Assembly (NCBI GenBank): GCA_033439265.1
Contig: JAVTVX010000020.1
Span: 17,502,001-17,566,000 of the forward strand
Reading direction: 5' to 3'
DNA: 64,000 bases
Origin: Dillenia suffruticosa
Taxonomy: Eukaryota > Streptophyta > Magnoliopsida > Dilleniales > Dilleniaceae
Part shown: piece after piece, positions 24,763 to 36,513 of the stretch
Position numbering within the stretch: position 1 is the first letter of the stretch
Layout of the letters: each line of letters opens with the position of its first letter
The notes under the pieces: generated by a model
The model's input: the letters and a program-made list of their open reading frames with translations, nothing else
Database searches by the model: none
Told to the model about the DNA's origin: nothing
Made by a program: the position numbers and the translations under genes

Positions 24763-27182
24763 ATTCTCAAATCTGGAAAATCATCCAGTCTCTAAATCAT
24801 AGCCCTATGAAACCCCAGGGAAGATTCAAATCGTAACCCTCTCACGCGGAAGCTTAGAGAAAAAGGAGAGATTGCAAGAGATGGGTTCATCGAAAAAGAT
24901 GTGAACAATTTTTGTGTCTTGTCAGTGTTGAAGAAGAAGGTGGTTCCAAAAGTGGATGTTCTGAAGAATGCAGTCGAGATTTGTTACTTTGCTAATCTAT
25001 CGAGCAAACGATGATGCTTAATGTCCGACAAAGCTGATAACAACTCAACCGTGTTGGACTATAGGTTGTTCTATTTATTTAAAATAACTTTCTAAAAAAA
25101 AGGGAACTTTTCTTTGATTTATATATTTTAATTGTAGAAGAAATTTATGGAAAATATCTACCTGTGAATAGGAAAATAAAAAGGAATTTGGGATACTTAC
25201 ATCACTTGTTTGAAATTTGACCAAAAATTATCCTACAAGCATATTTTAAAATTTCAATGTGTATCTGAATTACAAAATAAGATACTTCAATATGTAATTT
25301 TACACACATACATGTTATGTTTCCTTTTTATATTTCCTTTGATCATTTTGGTCAGCATTGGAGTCTGTGCATACTTAAGCATGGGATGTATGAAAAGCAT
25401 TTAAAACTTGCTACATTTTACCTGTTCAAGTTTAGCTTGTCCACAATATATGTTAAGATGAATGGTGTCGAATTGCAGAATGTTTCATGCTTACAACTAT
25501 ATAAATATAGGTTATGAGTTTAGGACTATAATATTCATAGATTTAGAAACTTTATACAATTTGAATGGGGTTGAGACATAAATATAAAATTTGTAGTTTT
25601 ATGTCTAGTATTTAAGTAAAAATTGGAATTTCCATGATCCGAGAAGTATAGATCAAAATATGGTCATTTTTTTATAACATGTTGTGTCGGAAATTGTTGG
25701 GAAGTTAGGAATTTGAGATATATTGGGAAAAACCAATTTGCGCTAGTGTTGGTATGTGATTTAATGACTAAATTATGACCAATAAATTATGTTAAGGTAT
25801 TGGGAAAGCTGAAGGAGGAAAAGTTCTCATTTAGTTGGGAAATTTATGAGTGATTACCCTTTGAAAAGATGAGTGGATGGTTTATTGTGATTTTAAATGA
25901 GTAAATTATTTAAAATTTTTTATAAATGATTTTTACATGATTTATATGAATTATTTTGTGATGGTGGGACGTCTGAAATGAAAATTTGAATTGCGAATGT
26001 ATATATTGAGTTTATAAATTAATGTATGCCATATATTATGGAATATTTGAATTACGAATGTTATGATACGATTTAAAAATTGTTTTGTTGAAATTTTGGC
26101 ACATTAATTGTAAGTTGGATATTTGTGAATGAAACGGTGCATGAGATTAATGGCTATAGTCATTTCTCCCACTGAGCGACCCGACAGGGTGACATGATTG
26201 AGAGCTAGGTTAGATTAGCGAGGGAGACATACGTGATTCCCTTTACTGTTTGTCGAGCTATATCTAGATGCACCTCAGTGAGGCATGATTCAACGCCAAG
26301 AAATGAAGTTTTGGTATTTTGAGATATATGGAATGAAAACCCCTTGGTGGGCTTTCGTTCGAGTTCAACCAAATCTGGTACGAGAGTGTTTTCATAGAAG
26401 GATCCCATGATTTTAGAAAAATATGAATTAAATGGATGTACGTTTGTTGAATTATCCTGATTTATTGAAATCATTTTCTTATATATATAATGTTGTTTAT
26501 AAGTTATGCTTTGATCTCTCCACTTTCACCCCTCATTTATTGTCACAACACCATTTTACTCTACTCACTGAGTATTCCTAATACTGACCCCTCTCTCACA
26601 TTTTTCAGAAAAAAGTTTAGGTGAGAGACATCGATTTGGAATCAGTGGAAGGTATTATTTTGCTGAAATTATATAGGTATTGAATGTGTATATTTTATTT
26701 TTGGATTGATGTAGTATAATCTATGAAAGAAAACAACTGTACTATTTTTTTGATTTGGATTTGATTGATACTTATCCTATCTCTTGGGACAAATATTGAT
26801 AGAATCCATACTTGGTTGTTGTAGAATTTGTTTCATTTTGTTTAAAATTTTGCTTTGAAAAATTTATTGTTTTATTGGGATATTTGGACTTTACTTGTGA
26901 ATTTTGAAACATCTGAACTTTGAGAAAATTTTATTAATATTTTTTTGATCGGACGAGATGGATTTATGCATGTATTTTATTTTAATTGGTTGGGATGACC
27001 TTCTGCATGCATGTTGTGATAAAATGGATTGGGATGGTTTTTTGTATGCTGTTGAGTTATTTTTAAAACTGGTTAAGCAGATGAAATGCCTTACGTTGTC
27101 CCGATATATGAGGAGATGCTATCCGTATGCCCAAATAATACGACAATTGTTGCATACTCGATTCGAGAGTTGGGAAGTAACA
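24543..27182 (+). repeat. 3' LTR of the gypsy element
   Basis: 2640 bp from TGTAGTACC to AGTAACA, following the polypurine tract. Compared with the 5' LTR it has frequent point differences and a longer CT microsatellite (24714-24756), indicating an old insertion. It abuts TSD TATGG and then the heat-shock element of the sHSP promoter. Confidence 0.9.
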
Positions 27183-27195
27183 TATGGTCTTAAGT

Positions 27196-27213
27196 TTCAA
27201 GAAGTTTCAAGAA
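27196..27213 (+). promoter_or_regulatory. Perfect four-unit heat-shock element (HSE)
   Basis: Reads TTCaaGAAgtTTCaaGAA: four alternating nTTCn/nGAAn units with exact 2-bp spacing, the binding site for heat-shock factors. It lies 41 bp before the TATA-box fragment at 27254-27258 and belongs to the small heat-shock gene whose coding region now starts at 29400. A gypsy element ends 14 bp upstream, and a 2.06-kb LTR element separates it from the TATA box. Confidence 0.85.
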
Positions 27214-27258
27214 AAGGAACCCCATAGCGTCCCCACCGCCATCCTCTTCGATCTATAT

Positions 27259-27748
27259 TATTGGTTAATGCCCACGTGGGGCAAGTTAAAAATTTAAATT
27301 TCAAAATAAATGGGGGTAATGGGAAGTTACCCATTACCCCACTCTCCCCTATTTTTTTCTCTCTACATAACTCCTACGGGAGTGATAACTCAAAATAATA
27401 AAAAGGTGATTGGTTGATTGTTGAATAAAAAAAAAAACAGAAGAAATCATCACTTAAAGAAAGAAAAAAAAAATATATAATTGAGAGTGTGAGATATCTC
27501 AATTCAGAGAGGGTTTTTCCGATCGACATAAAAATCACCGGGTTAAGGGTTGGAACGTTGTGGTATCGTGTTAATAGTTCATTTTACGTGACTATCATCT
27601 CGACTACGAATTGTTCCTGTTCAGAATTTGCGGTTTTCGAGATTTTCTGTATCACCGATTGAAATATACCGTGAACTTGATATTTTACGATTTTGAAAAA
27701 ATTATTTTTATTGCTTCCGCTGCGTGATTGAGTCACCATTTTGTAACA
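27259..27748 (+). repeat. 5' LTR of the palindromic element
   Basis: 490 bp, ending TTTTGTAACA, directly followed by the tRNA-Met-type primer-binding site. It matches 28826-29315 with scattered differences. Confidence 0.88.
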
Positions 27749-27786
27749 TTGGTATCAGAGCGAGATTAGAAAAATTTTTAATATAG

Positions 27787-28224
27787 TTTCGGAATCGTAA
27801 AATATCAAGTTCACGGTATATCTCAATCGATGATACAGAAAATTTCAGAAACCACAAACTCTGAACAGGAATAACTCGTAGTCAGGATGATAGTCATGTA
27901 AAATGAACTATTAACACGATACCACAATATTCCAACCCTTAACCCGATGATTTTTACGTCGATCGGAAAAACTCTCTCTGAATTGAGATATCTCACACTC
28001 TCAATTATATATTATTTTTTTTTCTTTCTTCAAGTGATGAATTCTTCTTTTTTTTTTATTCAACAATCAACCAATCACCTTTTTATTATTTTGAGTTATC
28101 ACTCCCGTAGGAGTTATGTAGAGAGAAAAAAATAGGGGAGAGTGGGGTAATGGGTAACTTCCCATTACCTAATTTATTTTGAAATTTAAATTTTTAACTT
28201 GCCCCACGTGGGCATTAACAAATA
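27787..28224 (-). repeat. Inverted, truncated third LTR copy
   Basis: Reverse complement of the LTR, lacking about 50 bp of its U5 end, and followed (on the minus strand, upstream) by an inverted polypurine tract at 28225-28236. It forms part of the left arm of the palindrome. Confidence 0.85.
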
Positions 28225-28825
28225 TCTCCCACTTGCACACGAGAACATTTTATTTCCGTCATAAAATCACAACTCATGCGATCTACCGTATCACCCTACA
28301 GGGTTTTCATACAGGTTTGGACGTCGTGCGACTAGCGAGTACACTTGCAAACAAAGACTCCTCGATACACCTGTTAGGATGATCGAGTAGTCACCGTTAG
28401 TATCATAAGAAAGCTCGCTGTACCCCAGATCCAAGAGTAATTACATCCATCGAGCTACTTTCCTCATCGAAAGTAATCACCAGATATCACTCGACTATGT
28501 ATCCACTTTTTATGTTCATCCATGTAGGGATTTGAACATAACAGTGGATACATAGTCGAGTGATATCTGGGGATTACTTTCGATGAGGAAAGTAGCTCGA
28601 TGGATGTAATTACTCTTGGATCTGGGGTACAGCGAGCTTTCTTATGATACTAACGGTGACTACTCGATCATCCTAACAGGTGTGTTGAGGAGTCTTTGTT
28701 TGCAGGTGTACTCGCTAGTCGCACGACATTCAAGCCTGTATAAAAACCCTATAGGATGATATAGTGGATCGCATGAGTTGTGATTTTATGACAAAAATAA
28801 AATGCTTTCGTGTACAAGTGGGAGA
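28225..28825. repeat. Central inverted repeat of the palindromic element
   Basis: Two copies of the 3' internal segment face each other (28225-28507 and 28543-28825), separated by a loop at 28508-28542 that itself contains a small ATGTTCA/TGAACAT inverted repeat. No coding potential is recognised; it resembles the untranslated stretch before a copia-type polypurine tract. Confidence 0.85.
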
Positions 28826-29315
28826 TATTGGTTAATGTCCACGTGGGGCAAGTTAAAAATTTAAATTTCAAAATAAAAGGGGTAATGGGAAGTTACCCAT
28901 TACCCCACTCTCCCCTATTTTTTTCTCTCTACATAACTCCTACGGGAGTGATAACTCAAAATAATAAAAAGGAGATTGGTTGATTGTTGAATAAAAAAAA
29001 AGAAGAAGAAATCATCACTTAAAGAAAGAAAAAAGAACAATATATAATTGAGAGTGTGAGATATCTCAATTCAGAGAGGATTTTTCCGATCGACGTAAAA
29101 ATCACTGGGTTAAGGGTTGGAACGTTGTGATATCGTGTTAATAGTTCGTTTTACGTAACTATCATCCCGACTACGAGTTGTTCCTATTCAGAGTTTGCGG
29201 TTTCTGAGATTTTCTGTATCACCGATTGAGATATACCGTGAACTTGATATTTTACGATTCCGAAAAAATTATTTTTATTGCTTCCGCTGTGTGATTGAGT
29301 CACCATTTTCTAACA
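28826..29315 (+). repeat. 3' LTR of the palindromic element
   Basis: 490 bp, preceded by the purine-rich AAGTGGGAGA and ending TTCTAACA, immediately before the TATAT target duplication that is part of the sHSP TATA box. Its first ~440 bp form the outer part of the right palindrome arm. Confidence 0.88.
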
Positions 29316-29325
29316 TATATAAATA
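29316..29325 (+). promoter_or_regulatory. TATA box of the sHSP pseudogene, created/split by the insertion
   Basis: Reads TATATAAATA, 75-84 bp before the sHSP start codon. Its first five bases are the target duplication of the palindromic LTR element; the other copy is at 27254-27258, next to the HSE. Confidence 0.75.
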
Positions 29326-29399
29326 AAATACGACAGTAACCAGCACAAGATGCATACGCCAAGCTCAGCACCCTCTCTGTTCTATTCCACTGCACAAGA

Positions 29400-30057
29400 A
29401 TGAATAAGATACCTCTTCTTGTCTCGTTGTTTCTCTTCTCTCTCTCCAATGCCTCTCTCATGCCATTTCTGGACCGCTACCGTGACATCTTCCACCGGCC
29501 CGACCCCTTCTTTCCACCATCGGACCCCTTCGAGGCGTTGGAACAGATCCCTCTCAGCTATGACAAAGATGACACTGTGGCACTCCTGCCTGCCAGAGTA
29601 AACTGGAAGGAGACTCCCGAGTCTCCCGAGTCTCACCTGATCATGGTGGACGTGCGGGGATGAAGAAGGAAGAGCTGAAGATCGAGGTAGACTGCGAAAA
29701 TCGGGTGGTGAGAGTGAGCGGAGAGAGGAAGAGAGAAGAGGAAGAGAAGGAAGAAGAGAGGTGGCACCGTGTAGAAAGGACTTATGGCAAGATTGTGAGG
29801 CAAATACGGCTGCGATAGAAGTCCGTGAAGGCCAAGGTTGAACATGGGGTACAATGTCGATAGGCAAGGTGGCGCGGGATAGGATAAAGGGTCCGAAAGT
29901 AGTGAGCATTGAAGGTGCCGAGGAAGAAAAGCAGCAGCAGCATAAGCTTACTAACACCAAAAGTAACGAGGATGTTAAACCATCGTATGCAGAGAGAACA
30001 TATTTATCTCGATGGGGTCAATGGGTGATAAAGAAGGTCCATAGCTTCGGTTGGTGA
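29400..30057 (+). pseudogene. Broken ER-type small heat-shock protein (HSP20, 22-kDa class)
   Basis: The first reading frame (29400-29663) encodes a signal peptide-like start (MNKIPLLVSLFLFSLSNAS) and then [33 protein letters not shown]...HLIMVDV, typical of endomembrane sHSPs, which act as ATP-independent chaperones. A 1-base deletion in the VPGMKKEEL region (about 29655) shifts the frame to KKEELKIEV...[14 protein letters not shown]...[10 protein letters not shown] (alpha-crystallin domain). A TAG stop follows at 29816-29818 with loss of several codons, then a second shift near 29848 leads to MSIGKVARDRIKGPKVVSIEG. Three lesions make it a pseudogene. Sequencing error is unlikely to explain all three. 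The upstream HSE and TATA box are separated by an LTR element. Confidence 0.85.
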
Positions 30058-30391
30058 GCACTATTGCACTTGTCCTTGGGTGTGTGCTCGCCTAACATCT
30101 CTGCAAGTCATGGGAACTTGTGTGTGCTCTTTTGATTGAAAGTACAGGTTATAGACATACATCAAAACTGCCTTAACAGATAGATCCTATAGGATTCGTC
30201 TTTCTTGAAATCACGTCTCAGGCATCACAAGGGGGCTATGATTATACCTGCCTGCCCATAGTTCACCAGGTGTATGATGGCTTGACAATGAAATGAATAA
30301 TGCATTGTTATACAAACATTCAATGCCAACCTTATTGGCAATAAAAGATCATTTGGTTAAACTAACAATAAACCCAGACGGAGACTAACTA
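30058..30391. other. 3' flank of the sHSP pseudogene
   Basis: No coding potential. Probably includes the old 3' UTR; ends at the copia target site. Confidence 0.4.
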
Positions 30392-30396
30392 TAAAG

Positions 30397-30754
30397 TGTA
30401 AGAACAGGAGGGTGGCCCATCACCCTCCATAACCTGCAAAACCATTCCTGAAAATAAGTGATTTTTCACTCACCAAAGGGGTAACCAAGTATGAGCCTCA
30501 ATAATGGTTATTGATGGCACAACCACTATAAATAGGGGCAACCATAGGAAGGGTCCATAATCTCAATTCATTAGTCTCACACACTATCTAGAGAGAGAAT
30601 TGAGAGCTTGGAAGGCTTCTTGCACGTCCAGAGGTGCTGCCAAAGGGAGTTACAGTCGCCGGAATCCATGGCTGGAGGTACACTTGCTTCCGCTTGTTCT
30701 ATGGTTCAATTTTGCTTTTAAATTCATGTATTAGACTTGTATGGATGTTTTACA
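30397..30754 (+). repeat. 5' LTR of the copia element
   Basis: 358 bp, TGTAAGAACAGG...GTTTTACA, containing the TATA-like ACTATAAATAGGGG near 30524. Confidence 0.92.
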
Positions 30755-32149
30755 TTTGGTATCAGAGCCATTAGAACCTCTGTCTGTATTTTCCGACAAT
30801 GAATTTCAATTTTTTGGCTTCTGAATTTTTTTTTAAAATTGGCCCAAATTTGAGTAAATTTTGGGGTTTTGAGTTTGGAAATGAGTTTTGCATAAAATTT
30901 TGGATGATTTTATGTTTTCAGAGCAAAAAATGGAGTTTTTTGGCACTTTTCCGCGATATTCCGGCATTCAGACCCGCCGGATCCGGGTCGGGACCCTCAG
31001 GGTCCATTCGGGTGAAGAAGACCCGGATGCAGACCAAAACGACGTCGTTTTGGTCTGCAATTTTTAAAATAATGGATCTGCCCGAAAACTTTCTGTAATT
31101 ACGAAATCGCCCAAAACGTTTTTGATCTGTTGCAATATGGTCCCTGTAACCTTTCAAAAACTCACAAAACGTTAAGATTTTGCACATTGGTCCCCGGCCT
31201 TTATACAAAAGCCGATAAACCTTGAAATGTTACAGTTTGGTCCCAACATATTTTGAAATGTTACACATTAGTCCTTTGGACTTAAAAAAAAAATGAAAAA
31301 TTTAATTTTTAATTTTAAATTCATATTTGGGTCATTTTTGAGAATTTGAAATTAAAATTTTTGATTTATGTGTATTATGGTATCACACATAAATGAAAAA
31401 TTATGTATTTTACACAAATTAATTTTTATATGGTCTTTTACACATTGAGAGACGTGTAAAATAAAGGTTAAGATCCGTACAAAATTATAAAATTATTGAA
31501 ACTTTATGATTTTGTATAAATCAATTTTTGTATGGTTTTTGTATATAAAGACGCATGCAAAATAAAGTTTAAAACCTGCATAAAATTGAAGAAAAATATT
31601 CTTGTGGTTCGTATGATTTCTGATTGTTGGGGTATGGCCACAGCAGCTCTAATATGGAAGAAATTATATATTGAGATAGTTTTGACCAGATAAAATAAAG
31701 AATATTATTTGTGATTATTTATTTTTGTGTGACAAATTTTATCCCACAGGAATTTTTGTCGTATTAAAAATAATTAATCAGTATTAGATGGCAAGATTGG
31801 ATAACCTAATTATGTGGATAGTCTACTTGACTTTAGAGTTTTCTCCTACAAGGTTTTTCGAGTTCAGCAGATCAAGTGCATGTCTAGGAAAGTCCTGTCA
31901 ACAAGACGGGGATAAGTTTAAGGTTGGCTGGTTCTTAAGCGGTCCCATGTAACCCACCACCTACCTGGGGACTTTCCTGGTGCACGAGTGATGCTGTCTT
32001 GTAGGGAAGCTCTAATTTAGGGAAAGATTTTCTATATAATTTCTCCTAATTAGCCTACAGACATTAGGAAATTAAGTAATCTTGTCAATATTTTCATAAA
32101 GTATAATAAATCTAATCTGAATTAGAAATTTAGCCCACAGGCAATTTCT

Positions 32150-35100
32150 ATGTCAGGAGATTTATTTTATATGTTTTACATTGGTAAACATATGTTAAAG
32201 CCTCAACTAAAATTTGTAAGCATTTTTGTTGCAGCTATACAAACCGTTGATATCGTTGAAGTTCTCATATTAAATGGTGAGAACTATAAGGTGTGGAAGG
32301 AGAAAATACTTCTCAATTTGGGATGGCGTGACTTGGATTATGCTATCAGGCATGACGAGCCACTTAGGATAACGGATGCCATCTCTACAGCGGACAAAGC
32401 TCTTTATGAGTGCTGGGAGCGATCTAATCGTCTCAGTACGATGTTCATTAAGGATAAAATATTAACTGGCATCCGCGGCTCTGTCAATCAGCATAATGAC
32501 ATCCGTGCCCTTCTTAAGGCAATTGATGAGCAATTCGAGACGTCTGATAAAGCTCTTGCTAGCACCTTGATTATGGAGTTCTCATCGAAGAAACTCACCA
32601 CTATCCACGGAGTGCGCAAGCACATCATGAGGATCCGGGATATAGTGGCCCAACTAAAGACTCTTGAGGTTGAGATGTCTGAATCCTTCCTAGTGCACTA
32701 TATTCTGAATACCCTTCCACAGCCTTATAGTCCCTTCAAAATTTCCTATAACACACATAAGGCTAAATGGTCCATCAATGAGTTGATGACCATGTGTGTA
32801 CAGGAAGAAGGGAGGTTGCTAATGGAAATGAAGGAGGGAACCAATAGTGCACATTTCGTCATGAAAGGAAAGGCGAAGGGAAAAGCCAAACTGAAAGGAA
32901 AAGCAAAGGGACCTACCCCAATTGTAAAAAAGGAGTCTACGTATTTTTTCTGTAAAAAGAAGGGACACATAAAGAAGAACTGTGCCAAATTTCAGAAATG
33001 GCTTGCTGCCAGAGGTACAGAAATCTCTTTTGTATGTTATGAATCTCTTATAACTGAGACTTGTTATGACACATGGTGGATTGATTCTGCATGCTCAATT
33101 CATATTACGAATGTGTTGCAGGGCTTGCAAAACCCGCGAAAACCAGTGGACCGTGAGCAATTCATCTATTCAGGAAACAAGATGAGTTCGCATGTAGAAG
33201 CCATTGGAGATCGCAAGCTCATTTTGACTAATGGATATGTCTTGCAGTTGGAAAGAATTTTTTATGTACCAAGTTTTTCTAGAAATCTAATTTCTGTATC
33301 AAAACTTGTACAATTCGGATATTCTTTCCAATTCAATAATACAATGACATTACTTTTGTATTCAAATGTTGTTGGTACAGGTCTATTGATTGACGGACTA
33401 TATGGAATTAATTTGCAAGATAATACATGTTGCAACACAATACATATTGATGTGAAAAAGGTGTGCCATAAATGAAAATTCCTCTATGTTGTGGCATTGG
33501 AGATTAGGACATATCTCCATCGAAAGGGTTAAAAAGTTGGTAAAGGATGGAGTACTTAGTACTCTAGATTTTAGTGACTTTGAAACCTGTGTTGACTGTA
33601 TTAAGGGTAAACAGTCCAATAAGTCAAAAAAGGGTGCCAAGAGGAGCTCAGATCTATTAGAGATCATTCATACAGACATATGTTATCCGGATATGGACTC
33701 ATATGACCAAAGGTATTTCATCACTTTTATTGATGATTACTCACGTTATATGTATCTCTATCTTCTTCGCCATAAGGATGAGGCGTTGGATGCCTTTAAG
33801 GTTTTCAAGGCAGAAGTAGAGAAACAATGCGATAAGCAAATAAAGATAGTGAGATCGGATAGAGGTGGAGAATACTATGGGAGGTATACTGAAGATGGAC
33901 AAGCACCTGGTCCATTTGCTCGATTTCTTCAAGAAACTGGGATTGTCGCCCAATATACCATGCATGGTTCTCCAAACCAAAATGGTGTGGCTGAAAGAAG
34001 AAATCGGACATTATTGGACATGGTAAGGAGCATGATGTCTAGCTCTAAATTGCCTAAATCCTTGTGGATTGAAGCTCTTAAAACGGCTGTGTACATATTA
34101 AATAGGGTTCCAACTAAGCCGGTTTCCAAAACCCCATTTGAAATGTTCAAAGGTTGGAAACCCAGTTTGCGACATGTATGCATTTGGGGATGCCCGTCAG
34201 AAGTAAGAGTTTATAATCCACAAGAAAAGAAACTGGATCCAAGGACCATTAGTGGGTATTTTGTTGGATATGTTGAGAGGTCCAAGGGATACAGATTCTA
34301 TTGTCCATCTTATCATACTAGGTTTGTGGAATCGAGAAACGCGAAATTTCTTGAGGATCACTTGATTAGTGGGAGGGATTCCTTTCAAGACTTAGTCCCT
34401 GAAAAGAATCTATCAAGTATGCCTTCCACTTCAAGTGAAAGGATGATTGTCATTCAAAGCGTCCCTCCAGTACCCATGGACGTTGACCCAATTACAGATG
34501 ACAATCAAAATATTTCACAATCTGCTGACACCGGAACAGGTCAAGTTGGACAGCCCTTTCCTAGAGAGACTGTTGAGCCAACATTAAGGAGATCTGTTAG
34601 GATTAAGAGGTCAGCAATATCTAGTGATTATGTAGTATACCTCCAGGAGTTTGATTACAATGTTGGTGCCGTAGATGATCCTGAGTCGTTTTCACAAGCC
34701 ATAAACTCTAACAATTCGAGTTTGTGGCTGGAAGCCATGAAAGATGAGATGGACTCTATGACGAGTAATGAAGTTTGGGATCTTGTAAAGTTGCCTGATG
34801 GGGTAAAACCCATAGGATGTAAATGGGTTTTTAAGACAAAAAACTGACTCATTTGGCAACATTGAGAAATACAAGGCCAGACTTGTTGCTAAAAGGTTCA
34901 CTCAAAGGGAAGGAATCGATTATTCGGAGACCTTTTCTCCAGTATCTAAGAAAGATTCCCTCCGTATTATTTTGGCGATTGTTACACATTTTGACTTAGA
35001 GTTGCAACAAATGGATGTGAAAACGGCATTTTTGAATGGAGAATTAGAGGAAGAGGTTTACATGTATCAACCTGAAGGATTTTCCTCTAGTAATGGTAAG

Positions 35101-36264
35101 AATTTGGTTTGCAAACTTAATAAATCTATATATGGATTGAAGCAAGCCTCCCGCCAATGGTATTTGAAATTCCATGAGACAGTGTCTTCATTCGGTTTTG
35201 AAGAAAATGTTGTGGATCAGTGTATATACCAGAAGGTAAGTGGGAGTAAAATTTGCTTCCTAGTGCTGTATGTGGATGATATTCTACTTGCAACCAATGA
35301 TAAAGGGATATTGCATGAGGTGAAACAATTCTTTTCTAAGAACTTTGCTATAAAAGATTTAGGTGATGCGTCTTATGTCATTGGCATTAAGATACATCGA
35401 AATAGATTTCATAAGATTCTAGGACTATCTCAAGAAACCTATATTAAGAAAGTTCTTAAGAAATACAGAATGCAGGACTGCTCACCGAGTGTATCTCCTA
35501 TCGTCAAAGGTGACCGGTTTAGTTTGGACCAGTGTCCCAAGACGGAATTGGAAAGGGAACAGATGACCAATATTCCGTATGCTTCCGTAGTTGGAAGCCT
35601 TATGTATGCACAGGTCTGTACTCGACCTGACATAGCATATGCAGTTGGAATGTTAGGACGATATCAATGTAATCCTGGTTTGGAGCATTGGAAGGCTGCA
35701 AAGAAGGTGTTACGGTACTTGCAAGGCACCAAGAACTACATGCTCACATATAGGAGGACCGACAATTTTGAGGTGGTCGGATACTCGGACTCGGATTTCG
35801 CTAGCTGTGTTGATTCTCGAAAGTCAACATCTGGATATATTTTTGTTTTGGCCGGTGGAGTTATATCGTGGAGGAGTGCTAAACAGACATTGACTGCGAC
35901 CTCTACTATGGAAACTGAATTTGTGGCGTGTTTTGAGGCTACGTCACAGGCGGTGTGGTTACAAAGTTTCATGGCTGGGTTAAGGATTTTTGACTCTGTA
36001 CCTAAGCCATTAAGCATATTTTGTGATAATTTGGCTGCGGTGTTTCTGGCTAAAAATAATAAGAGTGGTAGTCGAAGTAAGCACATCGACATTAAGTATT
36101 TAGCCATAAGGGAACGTATATTGGAAAATAAGGTTGTAATCCAACATCTAAGCACCGAATGTATGCTTGCTGATCCCCTGACTAAAGGCATGCCTCCAGT
36201 TAAATTCAGGGATCATATTGTAAATATGGGTTTAAATCCCAATTTTAATGGAATTTCAAATTGA
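32150..36264 (+). pseudogene. Copia gag-pol with two frameshifts
   Basis: Frame 1 (32150-33475): gag with a Tyr-for-Cys damaged zinc knuckle (YFFCKKKGHIKKNC, about 32940-32985), then protease with WWIDSAC at the active site (about 33075-33095), where DSG is usual. Frame 2 (33486-34847): GAG-pre-integrase (LWHWRLGHIS), HHCC finger and integrase core with FIDDYSRY, SDRGGEY and GSPNQNGVAERRNRT. Frame 3 (34850-36264): RT with LYVDDILLA (about 35265-35295) and RNase H with SDSDFASC and KHIDIKYL. The frame breaks lie in A-rich runs near 33457-33463 and 34837-34846, each a single-base change. The N-terminal start at 32150 is uncertain; conserved gag starts near TVDIVEVLILNGENYKVW. Lineage was not assigned. 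Confidence 0.9.
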
Positions 36265-36513
36265 ATTTTCTCGTATAAAAATTTGTGCACATTCCAGTTT
36301 TGAGAAAATTTCATGAAAATGGATCCCGAATAAATATAGGGTTTATTCATAAAGATGGTTACCATAAGGATAGGGAGTAGCATGCATTGTGATACACAGG
36401 AGACAATACTCGCTGAATTAGAGGACTTGTCACTGTGATTCATGTGTGCTTTTTCCATTAAGTTTCGGCTTGGATAAAGTCACCAAGTCGGGTGAGTGGA
36501 CCAAGTGGGAGAA

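Larger units (their letters stand above)
16651..27182 (+). mobile_element. Full-length Ty3/gypsy LTR retrotransposon (Tekay/Del-like chromovirus)
   Basis: About 10.5 kb: 5' LTR, primer-binding site, gag-pol, polypurine tract, 3' LTR. It is flanked by perfect 5-bp target duplications TATGG (16646-16650 and 27183-27187). The primer-binding site TGGTATCAGAGA (19299-19310) resembles the complement of the initiator tRNA-Met 3' end. The polypurine tract is near 24528-24540. Lineage is inferred from long LTRs and an integrase C-terminus ending in LRSKQIPMVKVLWRSNQVEE, which resembles Tekay/Del elements from memory. Coding regions carry many stops, so the copy is not autonomous. Confidence 0.92.
27259..29315 (+). 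mobile_element. Non-autonomous LTR retrotransposon with a palindromic interior (TRIM-like)
   Basis: Two 490-bp direct LTRs (27259-27748, 28826-29315) flank a primer-binding site (TTGGTATCAGAG, from 27749), an inverted, truncated third LTR copy (about 27787-28224), an inverted and then a direct copy of the 3' internal segment, and a polypurine tract (AAGTGGGAGA before 28826). The 5-bp target duplication TATAT lies at 27254-27258 and 29316-29320. No coding capacity. The interior forms a near-perfect palindrome: arms 27787-28507 and 28543-29264, loop about 35 bp. LTRs start TATTGG, probably from TGTTGG. The gag/pol-less, short design fits TRIM elements, but the fold-back interior is unusual. Confidence 0.88.

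Noticed and set aside
29382..29960. 192-aa minus-strand ORF
   Set aside because: Antisense shadow of the small heat-shock pseudogene.
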